NCBI GenBank assembly: GCA_958402075.1
Contig: CATXSD010000050.1
Coordinates: 1-17,703 of the forward strand
DNA: 17,703 bases
Direction: 5' to 3'
DNA from: Mediterranea massiliensis
GTDB lineage: Bacteria; Bacteroidota; Bacteroidia; Bacteroidales; Bacteroidaceae
In this document: positions 1 to 6,944 of the stretch, one piece after another
Layout: every line of letters begins with the position of its first letter
Position numbering within the stretch: position 1 is the first letter of the stretch
Notes under the pieces: generated by a model
Database searches by the model: none
The model's input: the letters and a program-made list of their open reading frames with translations, nothing else
What the model was told of the DNA's origin: nothing
Program-made: the position numbers and the translations under genes

Positions 1-1
1 A

Positions 2-490
2 TGCTGCATCGAGTTCAACTCCATGAGCAAGAGCCACAACATGCCGGGCTGGCGTATCGGCATGCTGGCCTCGAACCCGCAGTTCGTACAATGGGTACTG
101 AAGGTGAAGAGCAACATCGACAGCGGCATGTTCCGCGCCATGCAGCTGGCCGCCGCCACTGCCCTGGAGGCCGATGCCGACTGGTACGAAGGCAACAACC
201 GCAACTACCGCAACCGTCGCCGCCTGGCCGGAGAAATCATGCACACGCTGGGCTGCACCTACGACGAACGGCAGGTGGGCATGTTCCTCTGGGGACGCAT
301 CCCCGACTCGTGCAAGGACGTGGAGGAGCTGACCGAACGCGTGCTCCACGAAGCCCGCGTCTTCATCACCCCGGGCTTCATCTTCGGCTCGAACGGCGCA
401 CGCTACATCCGCATCTCGCTCTGCTGCAAGGATGCGAAGCTGGAGGAGGCGCTGGAGAGAATCAGGAACATTTCAGAAGTCAGAAGTTAA
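2..490 (+). CDS. PLP-dependent class I/II aminotransferase, C-terminal part (5' end outside window)
   Basis: Seen: the frame is open from the left edge and ends at TAA 488-490, giving about 162 residues. It holds FNSMSKSHNMPGWRIG, where the Lys at 29-31 is the expected Schiff-base lysine and the following GWRIG holds the phosphate-binding Arg. Near the end, FITPGFIFGSNGARYIRIS has the usual Pro-Gly and the substrate carboxylate-binding Arg of fold-type I aminotransferases. Known: in Bacteroides an aminotransferase of this kind sits between prephenate dehydratase (pheA) and the DAHP synthase/chorismate mutase gene. Inferred: it transaminates phenylpyruvate or hydroxyphenylpyruvate (or a related keto acid such as that of LL-diaminopimelate) in the same operon as the next two genes. 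Substrate specificity cannot be read from this fragment. The final codons run into the tandem GGAGTTAA repeat, and the stop codon lies in its first variant copy. Confidence 0.88.
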   Translation, partial: CCIEFNSMSKSHNMPGWRIGMLASNPQFVQWVLKVKSNIDSGMFRAMQLAAATALEADADWYEGNNRNYRNRRRLAGEIMHTLGCTYDERQVGMFLWGRIPDSCKDVEELTERVLHEARVFITPGFIFGSNGARYIRISLCCKDAKLEEALERIRNISEVRS

Positions 491-600
491 GGAGTTAAGG
501 AGTTAAGGAGTTAAGGAGTTAAGAAGTTAAGCCGATAGTTCTGCAATGCCGATTAAAAAGGTATTGGCTTAACTCCTTAACTCCTGACTCCTTAACTCCT
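483..600. repeat. Tandem GGAGTTAA octamers with a facing inverted arm (large hairpin)
   Basis: The left arm (483-530) is six copies of an 8-bp unit: four perfect GGAGTTAA at 491-522, flanked by a GAAGTTAA variant on each side. The right arm (566-600) is the same unit in inverted orientation, with one copy altered to CTCCTGAC. The inner 19 bp (515-533 against 566-584) pair with a single mismatch around a 32-nt loop. The element fills the gap between the aminotransferase and the DAHP synthase gene. It has no T-tract, so it is not a classic terminator; a role in mRNA processing or stability is a guess. Confidence 0.9.
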
Positions 601-638
601 CAGAAACATTTATACCGAAACAATTAAAACTAAACAAT

Positions 639-1706
639 ATGGAACTCGAATTAGAGAAAATTACACTCCCGGGCGTGGACGACAAACGCCCCCTGGTGAT
701 TGCAGGCCCCTGCAGCGCCGAAACTGAAGAACAAGTGATGGAAACCGCCCGCCAGCTGGCCAGCCGCGGCATCAAGATATTCCGTGCCGGCATCTGGAAA
801 CCCCGCACCAAACCCGGAGGCTTCGAGGGCGTAGGCGTAGAAGGCCTGCCCTGGCTCAAGGAAGTGAAACAGGAAACGGGCATGTACGTGGCTACCGAAG
901 TGGCCACCGCCAAACACGTGTTCGAAGCCCTGAAGGCCGGTATCGACATCCTGTGGATCGGCGCCCGCACCACGGCCAACCCCTTCGCCATGCAGGAGAT
1001 AGCCGACGCACTGAAGGGCGTGGACATCCCCGTCCTGGTGAAGAACCCCGTGAACCCTGACCTGGAACTGTGGATCGGCGCCCTGGAGCGCATCAACCAG
1101 GCCGGACTGAAGCGGCTGGCTGCCATCCACCGTGGCTTCTCGTCGTACGACAAGAAGATATATCGCAACCTGCCCCAGTGGCACATCCCCATCGAGCTGC
1201 GCCGCCGCATCCCCAACCTGCCCATCCTCTGCGACCCCAGCCACATCGGCGGCAAGCGCGAGCTTGTGGCCCCGCTGTGCCAGCAGGCCATGGACCTGGG
1301 CTTCGACGGCCTCATCGTGGAGAGCCACTGCAACCCCGACAAAGCCTGGAGCGACGCGGCCCAGCAGGTGACGCCGGACATTCTGGACTACATCCTGAAC
1401 CTGCTCGTGATCCGCGAAACCAACCAGAGTACGGAGAACCTGAACGAACTGCGCAAACAGATCGACGAATGCGACGACGAACTCATCCAGATTCTGGGCA
1501 AGCGCATGCGCGTGGCCCGCGAAATAGGTACCTACAAGAAGGAACACGACATGACCATCCTTCAGACAGGCCGCTACAACGAGATTCTGGAGAAGCGCGG
1601 CTCGCAGGGTGCCCTCTGCGGCATGGATGCCGACTTCATCAAGAAAGTGTTTGAAGCCATACACGAAGAGAGTGTAAGGCAGCAGATGGAAATCATTAAT
1701 AAGTAG
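639..1706 (+). CDS. Bifunctional 3-deoxy-7-phosphoheptulonate (DAHP) synthase / chorismate mutase
   Basis: Catalyses the first committed shikimate step (PEP + erythrose 4-phosphate to DAHP) and the rearrangement of chorismate to prephenate; cytosolic. Seen: 355 residues. The DAHP synthase barrel (about 15-260) has GPCSAE at 23-28, RAGIWKPRTKPGGFEG at 49-64, IGART, VKNPVNPDLELWIGALERI and CDPSHIGGKR, typical of the type I-beta/KDO8P-like class. A short linker leads to an AroQ-type helical chorismate mutase (about 264-355) with ELRKQIDECDDEL, RMRVAREIGTYKKEH and a late Arg in EESVRQQ. Known: the C-terminal mutase order is that of Porphyromonas gingivalis, where prephenate gives feedback inhibition; the Bacillus enzyme has the domains reversed. 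It lies between the aminotransferase and tyrA, so chorismate-to-tyrosine/phenylalanine steps are co-encoded. The start ATG at 639 follows the repeat hairpin and has no Shine-Dalgarno. Confidence 0.95.
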   Translation: MELELEKITLPGVDDKRPLVIAGPCSAETEEQVMETARQLASRGIKIFRAGIWKPRTKPGGFEGVGVEGLPWLKEVKQETGMYVATEVATAKHVFEALKAGIDILWIGARTTANPFAMQEIADALKGVDIPVLVKNPVNPDLELWIGALERINQAGLKRLAAIHRGFSSYDKKIYRNLPQWHIPIELRRRIPNLPILCDPSHIGGKRELVAPLCQQAMDLGFDGLIVESHCNPDKAWSDAAQQVTPDILDYILNLLVIRETNQSTENLNELRKQIDECDDELIQILGKRMRVAREIGTYKKEHDMTILQTGRYNEILEKRGSQGALCGMDADFIKKVFEAIHEESVRQQMEIINK

Positions 1707-1790
1707 CGGTTAACGGTGAGCGGTGAGCGGTTAGTATTCTTACGCACTAACCACTCACCGCTTACCACTAACCGCTTACCACTAACCACT
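1706..1790. repeat. Tandem GCGGTTA/GGTGAGC-type repeats forming a 30-bp imperfect hairpin
   Basis: The left arm 1706-1735 and right arm 1746-1775 are reverse complements at 26 of 30 positions, with a 10-nt loop (1736-1745). One of the four differences is a G-U wobble. Both arms are built of short degenerate units (GCGGTTA, CGGTGAG), and the right side continues to about 1790 with further CTTACCACTAACC units. The element begins at the last base of the DAHP synthase stop codon and ends a few bases before the tyrA start, so it fills the junction. Confidence 0.9.
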
Positions 1791-1796
1791 ATCAAC

Positions 1797-2570
1797 ATGA
1801 GAATATTGATCCTCGGAGCCGGAAAGATGGGCTCCTTCTTCAACGATGTACTGAGTTTCCAGCACGAGACGGCCGTGTACGACGTCAACCCGCACCAGCT
1901 GCGCTTCGTCTACAACACCTACCGCTTCACCACACTGGACGAAATAAAAGATTTTGAACCCGAACTGGTGATCAACGCCGCCACGGTGAAATACACCCTC
2001 GACGCTTTCCGCCAGGTGCTGCCCGTGCTGCCCAAGGACTGCATCCTGAGCGACATTGCTTCGGTGAAGACCGGACTGAAGGCCTTCTACAAGGAAAGCG
2101 GCTTCCGCTACGTGTCCACGCACCCCATGTTCGGACCGACATTCGCCAGCCTCAACAACCTGAGCGAGGAAAATGCCATCATCATCACCGAAGGCGACCA
2201 CCTGGGCCGCATCTTCTTCAAGGACCTCTACCAGACGCTGAAGCTGAACATCTTCGAATATACCTTCGACGAACACGACGAGACGGTGGCCTACTCGCTG
2301 TCCATCCCCTTCGTGTCGACCTTTGTCTTCGCCGCAGTGATGAAACACCAGGATGCGCCGGGCACCACCTTCAAGAAGCACATGGCCATTGCCCGCGGCC
2401 TGCTGAACGAAGACGACTACCTGCTGCAGGAAATCCTCTTCAACCCCCGAACGCCCGCCCAGGTGGCCAACATCCGCACGGAGCTGAAGAACCTGCTCGA
2501 AATCATCGAGAAGAAAGACGCCGAGGGCATGAAACGATACCTCACCAAGATTCGCGAGAACATCAAATAG
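1797..2570 (+). CDS. tyrA: Prephenate dehydrogenase
   Basis: Oxidatively decarboxylates prephenate to 4-hydroxyphenylpyruvate with NAD(P)+, the tyrosine branch after chorismate mutase. Seen: 257 residues. An N-terminal Rossmann fold has GAGKMG at 7-12; SDIASVK at 85-91 and STHPMFGP at 107-114 carry the conserved Ser/Lys and catalytic His109 region. The C-terminal half is the helical dimerisation domain. There is no ACT or fused mutase domain, which fits with the mutase being on the preceding protein. The ATG at 1797 is chosen because upstream in-frame codons translate the repeat hairpin and lack similarity to the family, while MRILILGAGKMG is a textbook TyrA start. It is probably the last gene of the aromatic operon, since the next gene has its own promoter box. 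Confidence 0.93.
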   Translation: MRILILGAGKMGSFFNDVLSFQHETAVYDVNPHQLRFVYNTYRFTTLDEIKDFEPELVINAATVKYTLDAFRQVLPVLPKDCILSDIASVKTGLKAFYKESGFRYVSTHPMFGPTFASLNNLSEENAIIITEGDHLGRIFFKDLYQTLKLNIFEYTFDEHDETVAYSLSIPFVSTFVFAAVMKHQDAPGTTFKKHMAIARGLLNEDDYLLQEILFNPRTPAQVANIRTELKNLLEIIEKKDAEGMKRYLTKIRENIK

Positions 2571-2647
2571 GAATGCACAAGGCAGGTCGACGGACGTAAA
2601 GTGCCACTTTATGCTCCCCCAGTGACACATTATCCGAAAATAACCCG

Positions 2648-2655
2648 TAACTTTG
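2648..2655 (+). promoter_or_regulatory. Bacteroidetes -7 promoter box for dnaG
   Basis: TAACTTTG matches the TAnnTTTG consensus and ends 9 nt before the dnaG ATG. No good TTTG -33 box is visible at the usual spacing. If used, transcription would begin only a few bases before the start codon, giving an almost leaderless mRNA. Confidence 0.55.
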
Positions 2656-2664
2656 TCCTTCGCA

Positions 2665-4743
2665 ATGATAGACCAAGCCACCATAGACCGGATTATGGAC
2701 GCGGCGCAGATTTACGACGTCGTGTCGGACTTCGTGACCCTGCGCAAGCGCGGCGTCAACTACGTGGGTCTCTGCCCCTTCCACGACGACAAGACGCCCT
2801 CGTTCTACGTCTCGCCCGCCAAGGGGCTCTGCAAATGCTTCGCCTGCGGCAAAGGGGGCAACGCCGTCCATTTCATCATGGAGCACGAACAGCTCACCTA
2901 TCCCGAGGCCCTGCGCTTCCTGGCCAAGAAATACGGCATCGAAATCAAGGAACGCGAACTGACGGGCGAGGAAAAGGCCGCACAGAGCGAGCGTGAGAGC
3001 CTGTTCGTGGTCAACCAGTGGGCCAACGACTACTTCCGCCGTACCCTGCGGCAGACCGAGGAAGGGCGCAACATCGGCATGGCCTACTTCCGGAGCCGCG
3101 GCTTCCGCGACGACATCATCGAGAAGTTCCAGCTGGGCTACTGCACCGAGAGCCACGACGCCATGGCCCGCGAGGCACTCAGCAAGGGTTATAAGAAGGA
3201 ATACCTGGTGAAGACCGGCCTCTGCTACGAAACGGACGACCACCGCCTGCGCGACCGCTTCTGGGGACGCGTCATCTTCCCCGTCCACACGCTGAGCGGC
3301 AAGGTGGTAGCCTTCGGCGGACGCGTACTGGCCGCCGCCACCAAGGGTGTGAAGGTGAAGTACGTCAACTCGCCCGAATCGGAAATCTACCACAAGAGCA
3401 ACGAGCTCTACGGCATGTACCAGGCCAAGCAGGCCATCGTCAAGCAGGACCGCTGCTACCTGGTGGAAGGCTACACGGACGTCATCTCCATGCACCAGAG
3501 CGGGGTGGAGAACGTGGTGGCCTCGTCGGGCACGGCACTCACCACGCAGCAGATCAAGATGATACACCGCTTCACCAACAATCTGACGGTGCTCTACGAC
3601 GGCGACGCGGCGGGCATCAAGGCCTCTCTGCGCGGCATCGACATGCTGCTCGAAGAGGGAATGAACATCAAGGTGTGCCTCCTGCCCGACGGCGACGACC
3701 CCGACTCCTATGCCCGCAAGCACAACTCCACCGAGTTTCAGGACTTCATCAAAGAACACGAGACAGACTTCATCCGCTTCAAAACCAACCTGCTGATGGA
3801 AGATGCCGGTCAGGATCCCATCCGCCGGGCTGAGCTCATCAGCAACATCGTACAGAGCATCTCGGTCATCCCCGAAGCCATCGTGCGCGACGTCTACATC
3901 AAGGAATGTGCCCAACTGCTGCACGTGGAAGACCGCCTGCTCGTATCTGAAGTGGCCAAACGCCGTGAGAAGGAAGCCGAACGCAAGGCCGAACAGCGCG
4001 AACGCGAGCGCCGCCGGACGACGGCCGACACCCCGACAACCGCTTCCGAAACCGCCGCCCCCGACGGCATCCCCGCCCCACAGGCCGACGACCTGCCGCC
4101 CGAAGCGGCTGCCCAGACACCTCCTTCTGCCGAAACGATGGACAATTACATCTCCTTCATCCCGCAGGAAGGCAAGGAGGGACAGGAATTCTACCGCTAC
4201 GAACGGCTCATCCTCCAGATGGTGGTGCGCTACGGCGAGCGCGTCATGTGCAACGTGCCCGACGAAGAGGGCAAGGAAATCCCCGTCACGGTCATCGAGT
4301 TCGTGGTGGCCGACCTCCAGCTGGACGACCTGGCCTTCCACAACCCGCTGCACCGCCGCATGCTGGCCGAAGCCGCCGAGCACCTGCACGACGACGGTTT
4401 CCGGGCCGAGCACTACTTCGTGACCCATCCCGACCCCGTCATCAGCCGCCTGAGCACGGAGCTCATCAGCGACCGCTACCAGTTGAGCAAGTATCACTAC
4501 AAGAACCAAAAGATTGTGACCGACGAAGAACGGCTCTACGAGCTGGTGCCCCTGCTGACCACCAACTTCAAGTATGCCATCGTCGGCGAAGAGCTGAAGC
4601 ATATGATGCGTGCCCTGCAGGACCCTGCCGTAGCCCACGACGAAGCACAATGCAACGCCCTGATGAAGCGTTACAGCGAGCTGCGCGAGGTACAGAGCCT
4701 CATGGCCAAGCGCCTGGGCGACCGCGTGGTGCTTAGCCTCTGA
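2665..4743 (+). CDS. dnaG: DNA primase
   Basis: Synthesises RNA primers for replication and works with the DnaB helicase. Seen: 692 residues. The N-terminal CHC2 zinc-binding domain has ligands Cys37, His40, Cys58 and Cys61 (CPFH ... CFACG). The catalytic core includes FGGRVL and the TOPRIM acidic motifs VEGYTDV (about 275) and YDGDAAG (about 315). Next come about 60 residues of charged then Pro/Ala-rich low complexity (roughly 440-495, KRREKEAERKAEQRERERRR followed by TPTTASETAAP-type sequence). The C-terminal region (about 510-692) would be the helicase-interaction domain. E. coli DnaG is 581 residues; the extra length is mostly this linker. The ATG at 2665 gives the conserved MIDQATIDRIMDAA start; an upstream in-frame start would overlap the promoter box. 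Convergent with the TPR gene, 24 bp apart, with no clear terminator between them. Confidence 0.96.
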   Translation: MIDQATIDRIMDAAQIYDVVSDFVTLRKRGVNYVGLCPFHDDKTPSFYVSPAKGLCKCFACGKGGNAVHFIMEHEQLTYPEALRFLAKKYGIEIKERELTGEEKAAQSERESLFVVNQWANDYFRRTLRQTEEGRNIGMAYFRSRGFRDDIIEKFQLGYCTESHDAMAREALSKGYKKEYLVKTGLCYETDDHRLRDRFWGRVIFPVHTLSGKVVAFGGRVLAAATKGVKVKYVNSPESEIYHKSNELYGMYQAKQAIVKQDRCYLVEGYTDVISMHQSGVENVVASSGTALTTQQIKMIHRFTNNLTVLYDGDAAGIKASLRGIDMLLEEGMNIKVCLLPDGDDPDSYARKHNSTEFQDFIKEHETDFIRFKTNLLMEDAGQDPIRRAELISNIVQSISVIPEAIVRDVYIKECAQLLHVEDRLLVSEVAKRREKEAERKAEQRERERRRTTADTPTTASETAAPDGIPAPQADDLPPEAAAQTPPSAETMDNYISFIPQEGKEGQEFYRYERLILQMVVRYGERVMCNVPDEEGKEIPVTVIEFVVADLQLDDLAFHNPLHRRMLAEAAEHLHDDGFRAEHYFVTHPDPVISRLSTELISDRYQLSKYHYKNQKIVTDEERLYELVPLLTTNFKYAIVGEELKHMMRALQDPAVAHDEAQCNALMKRYSELREVQSLMAKRLGDRVVLSL

Positions 4744-4767
4744 CAGAAGGTATAAATCGGGAGACTT

Positions 4768-5451
4768 TTAAGGCTTGATTTCCTGCTCGAGCGAATCGAT
4801 CCGCTCGAGTGTAGAGTCAGCACCGGTCGACGGGAAAAGCGTCATGACATGTTTCAGATAGGTACGCGCCTTGGCATACCCCGAATCGAACAGCTCGGAC
4901 AAACCGTTCCGGTAGCGGGCATACTGCATGCGTGTGGGCGACGGAATGCGGCGATAGTCGGCATCCAGCTTCTTGCGGGCATCCTCGGCCTTCAGATAAT
5001 AATAGTTTCCCAGGAAGATGCAGGCCTGCAGATTGTCAGGGTCCAGCCCGATGACCTTTTCATAGGTTTCCAAAGCATCGGCCAGCTTGCCCCGACGTAC
5101 CTCCATGTCACCACAGGCCACGAGCAACGTCACGTCGTCCGGCTTGTGTGCAAGCTGTTCCTTGTAAAACAGATAGGCTTTGTCATAGTTGGCGGCATCC
5201 TTGAAGCATTCAGCCAGCGAAGCGGCAAAACGGACCGCCAGTTCCGAGGACTTGTCCACGCTGGTCCAGTAAAACATCTCCGCCTGAGAGGCATTCGCAT
5301 GACAAGCCTGACGGAACAGGCTTTCGGCATATCCCGTCTGTCCGGAAGCGATGGCCTCCGGCACCTTCTGCAACAACGCTTCGGCCGTCTGGGCTCCTGC
5401 CGCCAGCGGAAGCAGGCAGCAATACAGTAAAAATAAAGTCAAGGTCTTCAT
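4768..5451 (-). CDS. Secreted tetratricopeptide-repeat (TPR) protein, function unknown
   Basis: Seen: 227 residues starting MKTLTLFLLYCCLLPLAAGAQT, a clear Sec signal peptide with likely signal peptidase I cleavage after Ala20. Helical TPR-like repeats follow at about 72-105 (AASLAECFKDAANYDKAYLF), 106-139 (GDMEVRRGKLADALETYEKV, followed by GLDPDN) and 140 onwards (ACIFLGNYYYLKAEDARKKL). The ATG at 5451 is chosen because it begins the signal peptide; upstream in-frame triplets only give a TTG start. Inferred: a periplasmic scaffold or assembly partner. Such small TPR proteins are common in Bacteroidales and no partner is evident here. It stands alone on the minus strand, divergent from the MATE gene, with its own promoter box. 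Confidence 0.85.
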   Translation of the reverse strand: MKTLTLFLLYCCLLPLAAGAQTAEALLQKVPEAIASGQTGYAESLFRQACHANASQAEMFYWTSVDKSSELAVRFAASLAECFKDAANYDKAYLFYKEQLAHKPDDVTLLVACGDMEVRRGKLADALETYEKVIGLDPDNLQACIFLGNYYYLKAEDARKKLDADYRRIPSPTRMQYARYRNGLSELFDSGYAKARTYLKHVMTLFPSTGADSTLERIDSLEQEIKP

Positions 5452-5510
5452 AAAGGCATCCAAATAGTCAGTTCAGTATAGTTTTGGCCCGTCCTCGCGA
5501 CAAGGCTCCA

Positions 5511-5518
5511 CAAAATTA
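5511..5518 (-). promoter_or_regulatory. Candidate -7 promoter box for the TPR gene
   Basis: Read on the minus strand this is TAATTTTG, matching TAnnTTTG. A CTTG sits 20 nt further upstream (5539-5542) in the -33 position. The leader to the start at 5451 would be about 55 nt. Confidence 0.45.
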
Positions 5519-5596
5519 GCGAGTTTCCATCAGACCGTCAAGCAAATCCTTGAGAAATAATGCTAAATATTGCCGTCGATTTCCGTCGATTCTGCT

Positions 5597-5604
5597 TACC
5601 TTTG
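5597..5604 (+). promoter_or_regulatory. -7 promoter box for the MATE transporter gene
   Basis: TACCTTTG matches TAnnTTTG, 19 nt before the ATG at 5624. Just upstream is an imperfect 10-bp tandem duplication, TGCCGTCGAT then TTCCGTCGAT (5571-5590), in the position where -33 contacts or a regulator might lie. No good TTTG -33 box is visible. Confidence 0.55.
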
Positions 5605-5623
5605 CGCCCACCAAGCAAAAAAT

Positions 5624-6935
5624 ATGAAAAAGACCGACAGAGAAATACTGGGCATCGCCCTGCCGGCTATCGTGTCGAACATCACGGTGCCGCTGCTGGG
5701 ACTGGTCGACGTGGCCATCGTAGGCCATCTGGGCGACGCCGCCTACATCGGCGCCATTGCCGTGGGTGGCATGCTGTTCAATATCATCTACTGGATTTTC
5801 GGTTTCCTGCGCATGGGTACCAGCGGAATGACCGCCCAGCTGTACGGAAAACAAAGTGTGACCGAAATTGTTCAGATGCTGGTACGGGCCGTGACCATCG
5901 GAACGGGTATTGCCCTGGTGCTCATCGTTCTGCAGGTTCCCATCCGCGAAGCGGCCTTCCTGATCATCCGGCCTACCGAAGCCGTCGGCCGCCTGGCTAC
6001 AACCTACTTCCACATCTGCATCTGGAGCTCCGGCCATGCTGGGCCTTTACGGACTGACAGGCTGGTACATCGGCATGCAGAACTCACGCATCCCGATGCT
6101 GATAGCCATTACGCAGAACGTGGTGAACATTGCGGCCAGCCTCTGCCTGGTCTATCTGTGCGGCATGAAGGTAGAGGGAGTGGCACTGGGCACCCTCATC
6201 GCCCAATATGCCGGCCTGCTGATGGGTATCGTGCTCTGGATGCGCCACTACGGCTACCTGCGGGCCTCCTTCCGCAGGGAAGGGTTGTTCCGCAGGTCGG
6301 TCATGAAACGCTTCTTCGAAGTGAACCGCGACATCTTCCTGCGTACCCTCTGCCTGGTGGCCGTCACCCTCTTTTTTACATCGGCCGGAGCCGGCCAAGG
6401 GGAAATCATCCTGGCCGTCAACACCCTGCTGATGCAGCTGTTCACTCTTTATTCCTACATCATGGACGGATTTGCCTACGCCGGCGAGGCCTTGAGCGGG
6501 AAGTACATCGGTGCCGGCGACCGAACCTCGTTCTCCACGACCGTCCGGTGTCTGTTCGGCTGGGGAGCGGTCATGGCCCTGCTGTTCACAGCCACCTATG
6601 CCCTCAGCGGGCAGGGCTTTCTGAACCTGCTGACCGACGACCCGTCGGTGACCGAAGCCGCCACCCACTTTTTCGGCTGGGCACTCCTCATCCCCACAGC
6701 CGGACTGGCTGCCTTCATCTGGGACGGCGTCTACATCGGTGCCACCTACACACGCGGCATGCTGCAGGCCATGGGAGTGGCGGCTGCCCTGTTCTTCATA
6801 CTTTATTATAGCCTCTATCCCCTCTGGGGCAACCATGCCCTGTGGCTGGCCTTCCTGGTCTATCTGTCGGCGCGCGGCCTGGTGCAAACCGGCCTGAAAC
6901 ACCACCTGTACAGGAAAGCCTTCCCGAAAGAATAA
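5624..6935 (+). pseudogene. MATE-family (DinF-like) multidrug efflux transporter, frameshifted
   Basis: Inner-membrane Na+/H+-coupled exporter family. Seen: frame one runs from ATG 5624 (MKKTDREILGIALPAIVSNI, LVDVAIVGHLGDAAYIGAIA, WIFGFLRMGTSGMTAQLYG), all typical of the DinF/NorM N-terminal half. After Trp at 6023-6025 the family sequence leaves this frame and continues in another as APAMLGLYGLTGWYIGMQNSRIPMLIAITQ to the stop at 6935. Joined, the protein would be 437 residues, the normal MATE length with about 12 hydrophobic segments. The sequence TGGAGCTCCG is 2 nt short of TGGGGAGCTCCG, which would give the expected Trp-Gly-Ala-Pro; a GG lost from a run of Gs is the simplest explanation. 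Without repair, frame one continues as unrelated Arg/Pro/His-rich sequence to about 6811, and ATG 6036 could restart the C-terminal 299 residues. Could be a true mutation or a sequencing or assembly error. Confidence 0.88.
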
Positions 6936-6944
6936 ATCCAACGC

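Noticed and set aside
483..600. CRISPR array
   Set aside because: Units are contiguous 8-bp repeats without spacers, and no cas genes are present anywhere in the window.
2563..4650. A 695-codon open frame antisense to dnaG
   Set aside because: The C/G-ending codon bias of dnaG leaves the opposite strand open. The translation is low-complexity Val/His/Gly/Leu-rich with no motif, and dnaG itself is unmistakable.
5571..5590. Tandem TGCCGTCGAT/TTCCGTCGAT as an operator for the MATE gene
   Set aside because: Only two imperfect 10-bp copies; could be chance duplication. Mentioned with the promoter but not claimed as an operator.
6015..6040. Programmed frameshifting in the MATE gene
   Set aside because: No slippery heptamer or downstream stimulatory structure was seen, and MATE pumps are not known to use recoding. 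A 2-nt loss or sequence error is simpler.
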